NCBI GenBank assembly: GCA_902796885.1
Contig: CADBQY010000125.1
Span: 1 to 46,807, forward strand
Origin: an uncultured Planctomycetota bacterium
Lineage (GTDB): Bacteria > Planctomycetota > Planctomycetia > Pirellulales > Thermoguttaceae
DNA: 46,807 bases
Reading direction: 5' to 3'
Shown here piece after piece: positions 17,807 through 27,233 of this stretch. Position 1 is the first letter of the stretch. Every line of letters begins with the position of its first letter. The position numbers and the translations under genes were made by a program. The notes beneath the pieces are model-generated. The model worked only from the letters and a program-made list of their open reading frames with translations. It did no database searches and was not told the DNA's origin.

Positions 17807-18823
17807 ATGAATCTCACCGACTCGAAGTACAACAAGTTCGCCCTGGTAAAAGAGATGCTCCAGACCGCGGACGTCATTCGCGGTTTTGATTTCGGCCAGA
17901 CGGCCTCCGCCGCCAAGACCGTTAAAGAGACGGGGCGTCTTTTCCTGACCGGCGAGGGTTCGAGCCGTATCTTCCCGGCCAAAAGTTTTATGTACGGCGT
18001 TCTGAAACGGGGACTTCCGATCGCGGTGGCGACGGACGGAAGTTTCCAGGCCGCGGAATACAATCTTTCCGACTGGGTGGTCGCCGGCGCGTCGAACAGC
18101 GGCCTGACCAAAGAGGTGATCGCCCTGATGAAAAAACTCGGCGAGACGGGGCATCACAAACGGATCGGGATCACTGCGCACGAGGGGACGACCCTGGCCG
18201 AGGTGACCGACGAGTGTTTCGTCCTTTCGTGCGGCAACGAAGACGCCGTCGCCGCGACGAAGAGCGTCGTCGAACAGGGGTTGGTCTACCGTTCGATCCT
18301 CTGCAATCTGATCGATTGCGAGTGCCCGAAAAACAAAGAGAAGGCCGCCGATCTGGCCGCCGAGGTGATGCAGACCGAATACGATCCGGCGATCATCGAA
18401 AAGCTGGCCAAGGCGAACCTTATTTACTTCGCCGGCCGAAACAACGGGGTGGCCGAGGAACTGACGCTCAAGACGAACGAGATCACCCGCAAAAAGAGCG
18501 ACTACCTCGAAGGAACTTATCTCCTTCACGGGGTCGAAGAGGTGATGAGCGCCGGCGACGCGTGCGTCCTGATCGATCCGTTCCCGAGCGAATTTGGCAA
18601 GATCAAGGAATTCATCGAAGGGCGTGCCGGTCTGACGGTGATCGCCGTTGCCAACGAAGAGACGCCGTTCCCGACGATCAAACTTCCGCAACTGATCGGC
18701 TACGATCCGTTCCTCCAGCTGATGGCCGGGTGGAACCTTCTGGTTCAGATCGGAATCGCCCTGGGAATCGATCTCGACAAACCCGAACGGGCCCGCAAGG
18801 TCGGCAACCAATTCGAAGGGTAA
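17807..18823 (+). CDS. SIS-domain sugar-phosphate isomerase/deglycase-like protein
   Basis: A 338-residue protein with two sugar-isomerase (SIS) domains in tandem, the arrangement seen in the isomerase half of GlmS, in AgaS and in FrlB. The first SIS shows RLFLTGEGSSRIFPAK and GASNSGLTKEVIALM, a phosphosugar-binding Ser/Thr loop, with the later Ser/Thr-rich CGNEDAVAATKSVVEQ. The second begins near LIYFAGRNNGVAEEL and includes LLHGVEEVMSAGD, where GlmS has its catalytic Glu/His region. The ending DLDKPERARKVGNQ resembles the GlmS tail. There is no glutaminase domain. ATG 17807 has GAAAGG 6 nt upstream. thyX follows after 6 nt. A role with the PfkB kinase upstream is likely; the reaction is not assigned. 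Confidence 0.8.
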   Translation: MNLTDSKYNKFALVKEMLQTADVIRGFDFGQTASAAKTVKETGRLFLTGEGSSRIFPAKSFMYGVLKRGLPIAVATDGSFQAAEYNLSDWVVAGASNSGLTKEVIALMKKLGETGHHKRIGITAHEGTTLAEVTDECFVLSCGNEDAVAATKSVVEQGLVYRSILCNLIDCECPKNKEKAADLAAEVMQTEYDPAIIEKLAKANLIYFAGRNNGVAEELTLKTNEITRKKSDYLEGTYLLHGVEEVMSAGDACVLIDPFPSEFGKIKEFIEGRAGLTVIAVANEETPFPTIKLPQLIGYDPFLQLMAGWNLLVQIGIALGIDLDKPERARKVGNQFEG

Positions 18824-18829
18824 TCTCAT

Positions 18830-19714
18830 ATGTCCGAAATCGCCGAACAACTTCGCTGGAAAAAATTTCCCGTTCTTGACGACGGTTTCGTCTGCCTGGT
18901 CGATTGGATGGGGTCGGACGACGCGGTGGTGCAGGCGGCGCGCGTCAGCTACGGCGCGGGGACGAAGCGCGTCTCCGACGACCGGACGCTGATCCGCTAT
19001 CTGCTGCGCCACCATCACACGACTCCGTTCGAAATGGCTGAGGTGAAGCTCCTGGTACGCGTTCCGATGGATTCGTGGCGGCAATGGGTTCGTCATCGAA
19101 CCGCGTCGATCAACGAATACTCGACGCGTTATTCGATCGCCATCGACTCGATGTATGGCACCGCGCCGGACGGCTGGCGGATTCAGGCCAAGTCGAATCG
19201 GCAGGGGAGCGAGGGGGCTCTTTCCCCTGAAGAGGGGGAAAAACTGACGAGCGAAGAGACAGCGTTTCATCGGGCGGCCCGCGACCTCTATTCCCGCCGG
19301 ATCGAGCAGGGAGTGGCGCGCGAACAGGCGAGGAAAGACCTTCCTCTTTCGACCTATACCGAGGCGTACTGGAAGGTTGATCTGCACAATCTGCTCCATT
19401 TTCTGGCGCTGCGGATGGAATCAAACGCGCAGTTCGAAATCCGCTCCTACGCCGAGACGATCGCTCAAGAGATTGTCCGTCCCCTCTTCCCCGTGACGTA
19501 CGAGGCGTTTCTCGACTATCGGCTCGGTGCCCTTTCCCTTTCGCGCTTAGAGCAGGGAGTGATCGAGCGATTAGCCGCCGCGGGGAAGGTTCCCGCCTCT
19601 CTCGATGATTTTCTCGCCGCGCAGGACGAAGCGTGGAGGGGACTTGAGCGATGCCGCGAGCGGGACGAGGCGCTGACCAAACTCCGGCGGCTTGGGCTGG
19701 TCTGTCCGGAATAA
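18830..19714 (+). CDS. thyX: FAD-dependent thymidylate synthase
   Basis: A 294-residue enzyme that makes dTMP from dUMP with methylene-tetrahydrofolate, NADPH and FAD. The ThyX signature RHRx7S is exact: RHR at 88-90 and S98 (RHRTASINEYS). FAD-binding HHHTTPFEMAEVKL and the dUMP-binding LHNLLHFLALRMESNAQFEIR are also present. The C-terminus is extended by about 50 charged residues beyond the core. It sits 6 nt after the SIS-domain gene and ends an apparent transcription unit. No thyA is seen in this window. Confidence 0.96.
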   Translation: MSEIAEQLRWKKFPVLDDGFVCLVDWMGSDDAVVQAARVSYGAGTKRVSDDRTLIRYLLRHHHTTPFEMAEVKLLVRVPMDSWRQWVRHRTASINEYSTRYSIAIDSMYGTAPDGWRIQAKSNRQGSEGALSPEEGEKLTSEETAFHRAARDLYSRRIEQGVAREQARKDLPLSTYTEAYWKVDLHNLLHFLALRMESNAQFEIRSYAETIAQEIVRPLFPVTYEAFLDYRLGALSLSRLEQGVIERLAAAGKVPASLDDFLAAQDEAWRGLERCRERDEALTKLRRLGLVCPE

Positions 19715-19734
19715 GTTTGTTTTCCAAAAACAAG

Positions 19735-19758
19735 CGCCCGGCTGCGGGCGTTTTTTTT
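19735..19758 (+). terminator. Intrinsic terminator after thyX
   Basis: Perfect stem CGCCCG/CGGGCG (19735-19740, 19745-19750), loop GCTG, then eight Ts (19751-19758). It closes the trpS-kinase-SIS-thyX unit. Confidence 0.93.
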
Positions 19759-19815
19759 CGGGCCGTTTTCAAGAGTGCCGGTTCGCGGCGCCCGCCGTGA
19801 CGACGAGGGTTGTTT

Positions 19816-20778
19816 ATGAGATATCTTCTTTTGTCTGTTTTCCTTCTTTGGAGCGCCCTCGCGGCGTTTTCCGATGCCGCGAATCCCTCGCTCCTTCCCG
19901 CCGAAGAGCCGATCTTTCTCCCCGACGAGACGACGGCGCTTTCGACCGAAACGCCCGCGGCGCCCTCCGCCGAAAGACCCGCGGTTCCCTCCGCCGAGAC
20001 GCCGGCGGCGCCCGACGGCGGGGGGCGGCCGGTTTTAAATTCCGACGCGTTCTCGCAGGCGTTCGGCGAGGCGTTCGACGAAGTGCTCGCCGAAACCGCG
20101 CCGGAACTCCGTTTTGAAGAGACCGGCGAAAACGAAAAGATGGAGCCGGTTTCGGACTTTCTTCTTACGCGGCAATCGGCCTCGTCGCGCGAGATGTTCG
20201 AGCTGGCGATTCCCGCCGCGGTCGCTTGCGAACGTCTGCCGGGCGCCAAAGCGCGGCGTCCGTTCCTGTTCGCGCGCCGCGACGACGGCGAGTATGTCTG
20301 CCTGGTGACCGGCGGTTATTTCGATATGACGCCGGGGGAAATCCTCCGAACCGGTCGGCCGCTCGACGCGGCGCTCGGCGAGGACGGCGGCGTATTCTTT
20401 GTTCTGAGAAAGGAAGGGAGCGCCGAACAGGTCTATTCCCGCGCCGGGAATTTCGTCGCCGACCCCGGCGGGGCGCTCTATCTGGACTGGAACGGCGAAC
20501 GGTATTACTCGGAACCCAGGGTGACCGGCGCGACGCCGAACGACGTTCTTCCTCTCGTTCGGTTCGCCAATCCCGAGTTTTTGGAATCGGACGACGGGGT
20601 CTTTTTCCGCCCCACCGAACGGTCGGGTTTCCCCTCGCCCATCAACCCGCCGCACGAACGGCGCGCTCTGATCACCCCCCGCGCGCTTGAAAATTCGAAC
20701 GCCCGCCTCGATCTGCTCCTTCTCCATCTCAAACAGACGATGGATTCTTCTCTTGTCGGAACGGGCGATATCAAATAG
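19816..20778 (+). CDS. Secreted protein with FlgG/FlgF-like (flagellar rod/hook) C-terminal region
   Basis: A 320-residue protein with a Sec signal peptide (MRYLLLSVFLLWSALAAFSDA), then a Pro/Ala/Glu/Thr-rich linker with imperfect repeats (TPAAPSAERPAVPSAETPAAP type, about residues 40-70). The second half follows the order of sequence features of flagellar basal-body rod proteins: a start like TPGEILRTGRPLDAALGEDGGVFFV (compare FlgG TGNPLDVAI.GDGFF), VYSRAGNFVADPGGALY (YTRAGNF..D..G), LPLVRFANPEFLES (L..F.NP..L), then GVFFRPTERSGFPSP and LENSNARLDLLLLHL (LE.SNV). The N-terminal rod helix of real FlgG is missing, and no flagellar genes are nearby. ATG 19816 with GAGG upstream is preferred over the TTG 6 nt earlier. 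Homology is my reading of motif order; function unknown. Confidence 0.65.
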   Translation: MRYLLLSVFLLWSALAAFSDAANPSLLPAEEPIFLPDETTALSTETPAAPSAERPAVPSAETPAAPDGGGRPVLNSDAFSQAFGEAFDEVLAETAPELRFEETGENEKMEPVSDFLLTRQSASSREMFELAIPAAVACERLPGAKARRPFLFARRDDGEYVCLVTGGYFDMTPGEILRTGRPLDAALGEDGGVFFVLRKEGSAEQVYSRAGNFVADPGGALYLDWNGERYYSEPRVTGATPNDVLPLVRFANPEFLESDDGVFFRPTERSGFPSPINPPHERRALITPRALENSNARLDLLLLHLKQTMDSSLVGTGDIK

Positions 20779-20815
20779 AATAATCGGAGGAAATTTTCCA
20801 GAGGGTAAACTGTCT

Positions 20816-21538
20816 ATGGTCGTCGAAAAGAAACGCCGAACCGACGCTTTCAGCCGCCGGATCAACGAAGTGATCTTCGATCATCTGAATCGGATGAACC
20901 GCATCGCGCCGAACGAGTCGGTCGAGCGCGTGCAGTCGTATCTGGGGGGGCTCGACGTGGCGTTGATCGATTCGGGCAACGAAAACGGACTGCGGTCGCT
21001 GGTTTTGCGTCTGGGGAACCAGAGCACCGCCCTCTTTGTCTTTCGGATCGACGAGTTCCTTCGCGACCTTGCCGAACGGTGCGGCGGCAACATTCTTTCG
21101 ATCTACGTCATCGAGACGAAGCCGGACGTTCGGAACAAACAGCAATGCCTTTCGACGCTCGATATCAATTTCAGCGGCAAGTCGCTCGACGAGTGGCTCG
21201 AAATTCCGAACGGCGCGGGGCTTCGGATCGACGTGGTGACGCTCAAAGGAACCAAAGAGGGAGAGAAGCGGGATATCGTGAAAGCTCTTCATCTCGTCCG
21301 GCTTGAAGACGGGACGACGTCGCTCGATATCGAGCTGCCCGGGATGGTCGATCTTTTCGAAAACGCGATGGCGTCTAGTTTTAACGACACGCTGGTCGAT
21401 TGGCTCCGGACCGAAATGAAAACTTCCGAGGTGAAATTCAGCGCCCAGGAAGAGGCGTTTCGCCTGATCATCGAACGGTTCACCCAACGGATCACTTCGG
21501 AAAACCGCGGCGGCGGGGAGCCCGCCCCGCAGAAGTGA
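20816..21538 (+). CDS. Conserved-looking cytosolic protein of unknown function
   Basis: A 240-residue protein without signal peptide or membrane span. It begins MVVEKKRRTDAFSRRINEVIFDHLNRM, a basic amphipathic start, and alternates predicted strands (SLVLRLGNQSTALFVFRI, ILSIYVIETKP, SLDIELPGMVDL) with helices. I recognise no domain or catalytic motif. ATG 20816 has GAGGG 10 nt upstream; the frame open to 20687 overlaps the previous gene and is not needed. It starts 37 nt after the FlgG-like gene and probably shares its transcript. A long non-coding gap follows. Coding status is good; function unassigned. Confidence 0.72.
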   Translation: MVVEKKRRTDAFSRRINEVIFDHLNRMNRIAPNESVERVQSYLGGLDVALIDSGNENGLRSLVLRLGNQSTALFVFRIDEFLRDLAERCGGNILSIYVIETKPDVRNKQQCLSTLDINFSGKSLDEWLEIPNGAGLRIDVVTLKGTKEGEKRDIVKALHLVRLEDGTTSLDIELPGMVDLFENAMASSFNDTLVDWLRTEMKTSEVKFSAQEEAFRLIIERFTQRITSENRGGGEPAPQK

Positions 21539-21813
21539 TTCTTTTTGGCGCCGATCGCGAAAACCCGCGAACCTTTTTAAGCCGAACTTGATACGGAAAT
21601 CTCAAGTATTGAATATTCCGTCTGTTGAAAAAAAAAGAAAAAACGCGCGTCTTTTTTCCGAAAAGAAGACTGATGACCGAGCTATCGACTGCGGTTTACG
21701 TATAGATCAATGAGCCCCGGCCCGCCTCCCCTTGCTGTTGGTAAAACAGAACGCTCTGTCAAGATGAGAAAAGACTGAATCTTCAGTTTTTTTGGGGAAA
21801 AGTCGCAAGGCAG

Positions 21814-21841
21814 TTGTTTTTTTCGGCAAAATCGGTACAAT
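21814..21841 (+). promoter_or_regulatory. Upstream promoter P1 of the first sigma-factor gene
   Basis: TTGTTT (21814-21819), a 16-bp spacer and TACAAT (21836-21841). It is weaker than the promoter 50 bp downstream. Confidence 0.4.
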
Positions 21842-21865
21842 CGCTAGAATCAGGCCGATTTTTCT

Positions 21866-21894
21866 TTGACAACGACCTTGTTTCGGATTAATAA
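21866..21894 (+). promoter_or_regulatory. Main promoter P2 of the first sigma-factor gene
   Basis: TTGACA (21866-21871), a 17-bp spacer and TAATAA (21889-21894). The predicted start near 21901 gives a leader of about 100 nt. Confidence 0.7.
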
Positions 21895-22002
21895 TAGCTA
21901 CTGGGTGATGTCGGCTATTACCGATCCGAATCAACGGCTGGGCCGGCGTAAGATACAGCCGATCGGGTCACGTTTGCACTGTAAACAGTGGAGGTGTTGG
22001 TT

Positions 22003-23565
22003 TTGTTCGATTCTGATACGTTTCAGGAACAGGATGACGATTTTGGTTTTCGTGACGACGACAGCGACAACGAAGACCTGATCGACGGCGTTACTTTGGG
22101 CATCGACGACGATGACGAAGAGAACGATGAGATCGAAGACGTCTCCTCCGAAGAGGAGGACGCCAATTACGATTATTCCGATCTTGACAGCGGCTCCGGC
22201 GAGTCTTTCGATCCGGTCCGTATGTATCTGACCCAAATGGGCGAAATCCCTCTCCTGACGCGCCAGCGCGAGGTGCTGCTTGCCAAACAGATCGAACGGA
22301 TGCGGCGTAAGTTCCGCACCAAACTGCTCGAATGCGATTACGTTTTAAGAAACGCCACGCAGACCTTGCACCAGATCGCGACGGGGAACATCCCTTTCGA
22401 CCGCAATATTCAGGTGAGCGACGGCGAATTTGAAAAGCGCCAGATTCAGGCCCGCTTTCGCTGCAACCTGATGACGCTCGATTCGATTATCCGCCAGAAC
22501 CAGCGCGATTACCGCGTCGCGACCAGCCGCCGCCGTTCGAAGCAACAGCGCGAACAGGCGTGGCACAATCTCGCCGTCCGACGCCGTCACGGCGTCCGTT
22601 TGGTCGAGGAACTCGGTCTGCGGACTCAACGGATCGAGGGGATGATCGAGACGCTCGAAAAGTTCAGCGCCCGCGTCGACGAGCTTCAGAATTGGATCGC
22701 CGAACATAAAGCCGCCGGCCGTCCCGTCCACGAAAGGGCACACTGGGCCGAAGAGTTCCGCAATATTCTGTGTACCACGCAGGAGACTCCGACGAGTCTT
22801 CGCAACCGGGTGAAAGCTCTGCGCTCCATCTTTGAAAAATATCAGGAAGCGAAACAGGGGCTTTCGGAAGGGAACCTTCGTCTGGTCGTTTCGATCGCGA
22901 AGAAATACCGCAACCGCGGACTGAGTTTCCTCGACCTGATCCAGGAAGGGAACGCCGGACTGATGCGCGCGGTCGATAAGTTCGAATACCGGCGCGGGTT
23001 CAAGTTCTGCACCTACGCCACCTGGTGGATCCGTCAGGCGATCTCGCGCGCGGTTGCCGATCAGAGCCGAACGATCCGCATTCCGGTTCATATGGTCGAG
23101 ACGCTGACCAAGACGCGGAATGTCAAGCGCGAACTGACCCAGCAGACCGGCCGCGAGCCGACCCTCGAAGAGGTCGCCCGTCAGGCGGAGATGTCGACCG
23201 ACGAGGTTCGCCGCATCGAAGCGATGAACCGCTATCCGATCAGCCTTGACCGCCCGGTCGGCAACAGCGAAGACAGCCATTTCGGCGATCTGCTCCCCGA
23301 CGGGGCCGCCGAGTCGCCGGCGGTCGGCGCCGCGCAGGAGTCGCTCCGTCGCGAGATTCTCGACGCGCTCAAGTCGCTCGGCTACCGCGAGCGCGAGATT
23401 ATCCGTTTGCGTTACGGCCTGGGCGACGGCTACAGTTACACACTCGAAGAGGTCGGGCACATCTTCCAGGTCACGCGGGAACGCATTCGTCAGATCGAGG
23501 CGAAAGCGCTCAAAAAACTCCAGCAGCCGATGCGCAGCCAAAAGCTCGTCGGCTATATTGACTGA
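22003..23565 (+). CDS. RpoD-type sigma-70 factor, first of a tandem pair
   Basis: A 520-residue primary-type sigma factor. An acidic N-terminus of about 60 residues (region 1.1-like) leads to region 1.2 ([21 protein letters not shown]) and a helical non-conserved insert of about 200 residues. Region 2 follows ([48 protein letters not shown]), where the YATWWIRQA helix reads the -10. Region 4 ([34 protein letters not shown]) reads the -35. The start is taken as TTG 22003 because GGAGGT lies 7 nt upstream (21990-21995); a GTG at 21988 overlaps that site. It is followed by a strong hairpin and a close paralog. Either could be the housekeeping sigma. Confidence 0.9.
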   Translation: MFDSDTFQEQDDDFGFRDDDSDNEDLIDGVTLGIDDDDEENDEIEDVSSEEEDANYDYSDLDSGSGESFDPVRMYLTQMGEIPLLTRQREVLLAKQIERMRRKFRTKLLECDYVLRNATQTLHQIATGNIPFDRNIQVSDGEFEKRQIQARFRCNLMTLDSIIRQNQRDYRVATSRRRSKQQREQAWHNLAVRRRHGVRLVEELGLRTQRIEGMIETLEKFSARVDELQNWIAEHKAAGRPVHERAHWAEEFRNILCTTQETPTSLRNRVKALRSIFEKYQEAKQGLSEGNLRLVVSIAKKYRNRGLSFLDLIQEGNAGLMRAVDKFEYRRGFKFCTYATWWIRQAISRAVADQSRTIRIPVHMVETLTKTRNVKRELTQQTGREPTLEEVARQAEMSTDEVRRIEAMNRYPISLDRPVGNSEDSHFGDLLPDGAAESPAVGAAQESLRREILDALKSLGYREREIIRLRYGLGDGYSYTLEEVGHIFQVTRERIRQIEAKALKKLQQPMRSQKLVGYID

Positions 23566-23577
23566 GTCCTCCCCGAA

Positions 23578-23603
23578 GGGCGCCGACCGGGCGGTCGGCG
23601 CCC
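23578..23603 (+). terminator. Hairpin terminator after the first sigma-factor gene
   Basis: A perfect 11-bp GC-rich stem (23578-23588 with 23593-23603), loop GGGC. The T-rich stretch begins only about 9 nt later, so it may be an inefficient or processing hairpin. Confidence 0.6.
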
Positions 23604-23708
23604 GCTATCGGTTTTCCGGCGGTTTTTCGCTTTTCTTTTTCTTCTGGGCTTTTCCCGGCGGTTTCTGATTGATGCGAGGGGCTTTCCAAAAAGAGCTTGT
23701 GGGCGATG

Positions 23709-23737
23709 TTGCCATTTCCGAAAAATCGCGATAATAT
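23709..23737 (+). promoter_or_regulatory. Promoter of the second sigma-factor gene
   Basis: TTGCCA (23709-23714), a 17-bp spacer and TAATAT (23732-23737); a GATAAT at 23730 is an alternative -10. Each sigma gene therefore has its own promoter. Confidence 0.5.
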
Positions 23738-23804
23738 AGAATAGGGATATATCGTTTTCGGCTCGGTCCTTTCTTCAGTAAGCGGAAAGGATCGGCCCGT
23801 CTCG

Positions 23805-25391
23805 ATGGATAAAGAAGTTAAGAAGACAACTTTGGCGGAATCTGAATACTTTCAGCGGCAAGACGACCGCTTCGAGTACCGCGACAAACGGCTCGGTACG
23901 CTCAACTGTCCGTTCCCCGACGATTCGGAAAACGAAGACGGGGACGCGGCGGCCGAGGACGGTCTGTCCGTCAACGATTCCGCTTTGTACGAACTGATCG
24001 AGAGCGAGGGGGATTCGGCTCTTTCGGCGGACGACGATCCCGTGAAGGTCTACCTGACTCAGATCGGCGAGATCCCCCTGCTGGAGCGCGACGAGGAAAT
24101 CCGGCTCAGCCGGAAAATCGACCGTACCCGCCGAAAGTTCCGCCGCGCGGTTTTGGAGTCGGGTTACGCTCAGAAAAACTTCGTGCGCCTTTTGCGCGGA
24201 GTGGCCGCCGAAGAGAAAATCTCGGACAAGATCGTCAAGGCGAGCGAGTGGGGGTGTTCCAAAGAAGAGGCGCTCACGCTTCTTTTGGCCAACATCTCGA
24301 CCCTCGACAAAGCCGCGGGCGAAAACCGGCGCGATTACCTCGTCGCGACAAGCCGCCGCCGCAGGGCGGACGAAAAAAAACGGGCGTGGACCAGTCTGGT
24401 CAGCCGGAGTCGGCGCGGCGCGCGCCTGATCGACGAGCTCGGTCTTCAGATGAGACTGATCGAAGAGATGGCCGAAACCCTGAAATCGTTCAGCAGGCGG
24501 ATCGACGAGCTTCAAGCGCTCCTCTACGGCGGGGAAGGGACGCGCTTTTCCGAAGCGAACCGCGCCGAACTGCGTCAGGAATTCCGAAATATTCTGCGTC
24601 TGACCCAAGAGACGCCGACCAGTCTGCGTCACCGCGTGCGTCTGTTTTCGCTTGCCTACGACGCGTATTGCGAGTCGAAAAAGGAGCTCTCCGAAGGGAA
24701 CCTGCGCCTGGTCGTTTCGATCGCGAAGAAGTATCGTTTTCGCGGACTTCCGTTTATGGATCTGATTCAGGAAGGGAACGGCGGATTGATGCGTGCGGTC
24801 GAGAAGTTCGAGTACCGCCGCGGGAACAAGTTCTGCACCTACGCCACCTGGTGGATTCGTCAGGCGATCTCGCGCGCCCTTTCCGACCAGAGCCGCACGG
24901 TTCGCGTCCCGGTTCATATGGCCGAAACGACCGCCAAGGTTCGCCGCGCCAAGCGCGACTTACAGCAGAAGACCGGGCGGCTGCCGTCGACCGAAGAGAC
25001 GGCGCTTGCCGCCGGAATGTCGGTCGAGGAGGTTCGCCAGATCGAGCAGATTGACCGCGCGTCGGTCAGTCTCGACCGTCCGGTCGGCAACAGCGAAGAC
25101 AGTACCTGCGGCGATCTGATCCCGGACGCGAACGCGATCAGTCCCGCCGACAGCGCCGCGTTTCTCGACTGCCGCCGCCGGATCAACGAGTCGCTTCGCA
25201 AACTCGGGTATCGCGAACGCGAAGTGATCCGTCTTCGATACGGATTGGGAGACGGCCATCAGTACACGCTTGAAGACGTCGGGAAGATTTTTCAGGTCTC
25301 GCGCGAGCGGATTCGTCAGATTGAGACGAAGGCGCTGAAGAAGCTTCGGATGCCCGGGATCAGTCAGCTTTTCATCGGATATATGGACTAA
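23805..25391 (+). CDS. RpoD-type sigma-70 factor, second of a tandem pair
   Basis: A 528-residue paralog of the preceding sigma factor with the same domain order: region 1.2 ([21 protein letters not shown]), a long helical insert, region 2 ([52 protein letters not shown]) and region 4 ([34 protein letters not shown]). The DNA-reading helices are almost identical between the two copies; the differences are mainly in the N-terminus ([20 protein letters not shown], less acidic) and the insert. ATG 23805 has AAAGGA 13 nt upstream, a long spacing. The pair probably recognises overlapping promoters and differs in regulation or partner binding, as group 1 and group 2 sigmas do. Confidence 0.9.
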   Translation: MDKEVKKTTLAESEYFQRQDDRFEYRDKRLGTLNCPFPDDSENEDGDAAAEDGLSVNDSALYELIESEGDSALSADDDPVKVYLTQIGEIPLLERDEEIRLSRKIDRTRRKFRRAVLESGYAQKNFVRLLRGVAAEEKISDKIVKASEWGCSKEEALTLLLANISTLDKAAGENRRDYLVATSRRRRADEKKRAWTSLVSRSRRGARLIDELGLQMRLIEEMAETLKSFSRRIDELQALLYGGEGTRFSEANRAELRQEFRNILRLTQETPTSLRHRVRLFSLAYDAYCESKKELSEGNLRLVVSIAKKYRFRGLPFMDLIQEGNGGLMRAVEKFEYRRGNKFCTYATWWIRQAISRALSDQSRTVRVPVHMAETTAKVRRAKRDLQQKTGRLPSTEETALAAGMSVEEVRQIEQIDRASVSLDRPVGNSEDSTCGDLIPDANAISPADSAAFLDCRRRINESLRKLGYREREVIRLRYGLGDGHQYTLEDVGKIFQVSRERIRQIETKALKKLRMPGISQLFIGYMD

Positions 25392-25439
25392 ACGCTCGGT
25401 CTCTTTTGCGCCGACTCCGGCCGAAAACGCGAGGAGCGT

Positions 25440-27233
25440 CTATTTGCGTTTGGCGACTTTGATGTTGAAAAGGCCGAAGATGTCTTCCTGGGTCAGGCCG
25501 AGCGAGGGTTCGATCCCGCGCGCGCCCGAAAGGACGGTTTCGGCCAGGAGGCGTTTTTCTTCGAGGATTTTGTCGATCTTCTCTTCGATCGTGTTCAGAC
25601 AGAGGAAACGCGTGACGGTGACCGGTCCGGCGGCGCCGATCCGGTGGGCGCGGTTGATCGCCTGGTCTTCGACCGCGGGATTCCACCAGCGGTCGAACAG
25701 AAAGACGTACTCGGCGAACTGCAGGTTCAGCCCGACGCTCCCGGCGCCGTAGCTCATCAGAATGACGCTGCAGTCGGGATCGTCGCGAAAACGGCGGATT
25801 TCGTCCTCCCGTTTGGCGCTTGCGATCTTCCCGTGGTATTCCGCCGGGTGATATTCTTTCAGAAGGAGGCGAAGCCGGTTAATCGTGGCGACCCACTGGC
25901 TGAAGATGATCGCCTTCTGTCCGTTCTGCGCGACTTCGTCGATGTCGGCCGCGAGGCGTTCGAACTTGGCGCTCTGACCGGTCGCCGGGTCGAAATTACA
26001 GATCTGCTTGAGCCGGAGCGCCAGCTCGAAAGCGTGGGTCATCGTGACAGAGTCGCCAAGCTGGTTTAAGCGGATCTCCCCCTCTTCGGCGGCGAGTCGG
26101 TAACTCTCGCTCTGTTCCCCGTCCAAGTCGATCAACGCGTCGCGGATGAGGATCGGGGGGAGATCTTTCAATACGTCTTTCTTCTGCCGCCGGAGGATAT
26201 GCTCGCCGACGATATCGCGCATATGACGCGGCGCCAGACCGCTTTTGAGGTAGCCGGGCGAGAGGAACTCGAAAATACTGACCAAGTCTTCCGAGGAGTT
26301 TTCGATCGGGGTTCCGGTCAACGCCCAGTTCCGGACGCGAGGGATTGCCGAGGCGGCTTCGAACGTAGTGCTGTGCCGGTTTTTGATCCGCTGGGACTCG
26401 TCGAGGATGACCAGGTCGAACGAGCGTTCGCGTCGAAATTCGGGGGTGTCGAAGAACTCGCGGTCCCGCTGGAGAAGCTCGTAGTTGGCGATCCGAACCG
26501 GAACGTCGGAAAGTTCCCAGAGCCATTTGCGGCGCGACGATTTTCCCTCGATCACCTCGACGCCGATCTCCGGCGCCCAGAGGGCGAGCTCGCGTTTCCA
26601 GTTCGGCACCAGCGGTTTGGGACAGACCAACAGAACCCGCCGGCATTCGCCGCTTTTGAGAAGGAGGCGAACGGTGACGATCGCCTGCATCGTCTTGCCG
26701 AGCCCCATCTGGTCGGCGAGGATGGCGAAGTGGGAGCTGTATAGAAACGAGATCCCCTGCTTCTGGTAGGCGAACGGCGCGAAAGGGAGTTCGAGCGACT
26801 CGCTCTTTAGAAGAGTTTCGAGCGGGGGTGCGAGGATGTAATGGAGGCGATCTTCGATTTTGATCGCGTCGGCGGGGACTTTCAGACGGGTGACCTTTTC
26901 GAGACGTTCAAGTTCGGACCGGTTCGTTTCCGCAAAGGACCCGTCGGGCGGCGCCGTCCGTTTTGACGCGCGTTCGGACGGCTCGATTTTTTCGGCACGG
27001 GTGGGAAGGGGGGCGAAAAAGAACTCCCGTACCGTAACGTCGTGCGGCGATTCCATCTGCAGGGAACGGATCGAACGTTTTTCGGTCTCCCTTTCGGGAT
27101 GACGGATCGAACGGATCGGGATTGGCGGGAACGCGGCGAAATCGCTGTCCAACGGCGCGGTGACCCGCGGCGGTGCGCCCGCCCGGTTCCAGGTGAAAAT
27201 CGAAACGCTCTCTCCGGCGGAGGATCCGTCCAT
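25440..27233 (-). CDS. SNF2-family ATP-dependent helicase/translocase
   Basis: A 597-residue double-stranded-DNA translocase of the SWI2/SNF2 superfamily. After a poorly conserved N-terminal 150 residues come motif I (ADQMGLGKTMQA), motif Ia (LLVCPKPLVPNWKREL), motif II (VILDESQRIKN, DESQ rather than DEAH), motif III (ALTGTPIEN), motif V (SYGAGSVGLNLQFAEYV) and motif VI (DQAINRAHRIGA). DRWWNPAVEDQ between V and VI is typical of bacterial SNF2 proteins. ATG 27233 shares its A with the last base of the upstream stop codon (TGATG) and has AGAAAGG 6 nt before it, so translation is coupled to the upstream gene. It could act in repair, transcription recycling or chromatin-like remodelling; nothing in the neighbourhood decides. 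Confidence 0.92.
   Translation of the reverse strand: MDGSSAGESVSIFTWNRAGAPPRVTAPLDSDFAAFPPIPIRSIRHPERETEKRSIRSLQMESPHDVTVREFFFAPLPTRAEKIEPSERASKRTAPPDGSFAETNRSELERLEKVTRLKVPADAIKIEDRLHYILAPPLETLLKSESLELPFAPFAYQKQGISFLYSSHFAILADQMGLGKTMQAIVTVRLLLKSGECRRVLLVCPKPLVPNWKRELALWAPEIGVEVIEGKSSRRKWLWELSDVPVRIANYELLQRDREFFDTPEFRRERSFDLVILDESQRIKNRHSTTFEAASAIPRVRNWALTGTPIENSSEDLVSIFEFLSPGYLKSGLAPRHMRDIVGEHILRRQKKDVLKDLPPILIRDALIDLDGEQSESYRLAAEEGEIRLNQLGDSVTMTHAFELALRLKQICNFDPATGQSAKFERLAADIDEVAQNGQKAIIFSQWVATINRLRLLLKEYHPAEYHGKIASAKREDEIRRFRDDPDCSVILMSYGAGSVGLNLQFAEYVFLFDRWWNPAVEDQAINRAHRIGAAGPVTVTRFLCLNTIEEKIDKILEEKRLLAETVLSGARGIEPSLGLTQEDIFGLFNIKVAKRK

Larger units (their letters stand above)
21539..22002 (+). 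other. 464-bp intergenic region upstream of the first sigma factor
   Basis: AT-rich spacer with no convincing gene. It holds small stem-loops at 21746-21759 (ACAGA/TCTGT) and 21772-21787 followed by a T run to 21793, the latter a weak terminator for the upstream pair. Two promoters are listed separately. No tRNA or riboswitch fold was recognised. Confidence 0.6.

Noticed and set aside
21539..22002. Possible small RNA or riboswitch in the long gap before the first sigma factor
   Set aside because: Only short hairpins were found, with no known riboswitch core. Promoters explain the conserved-looking parts.
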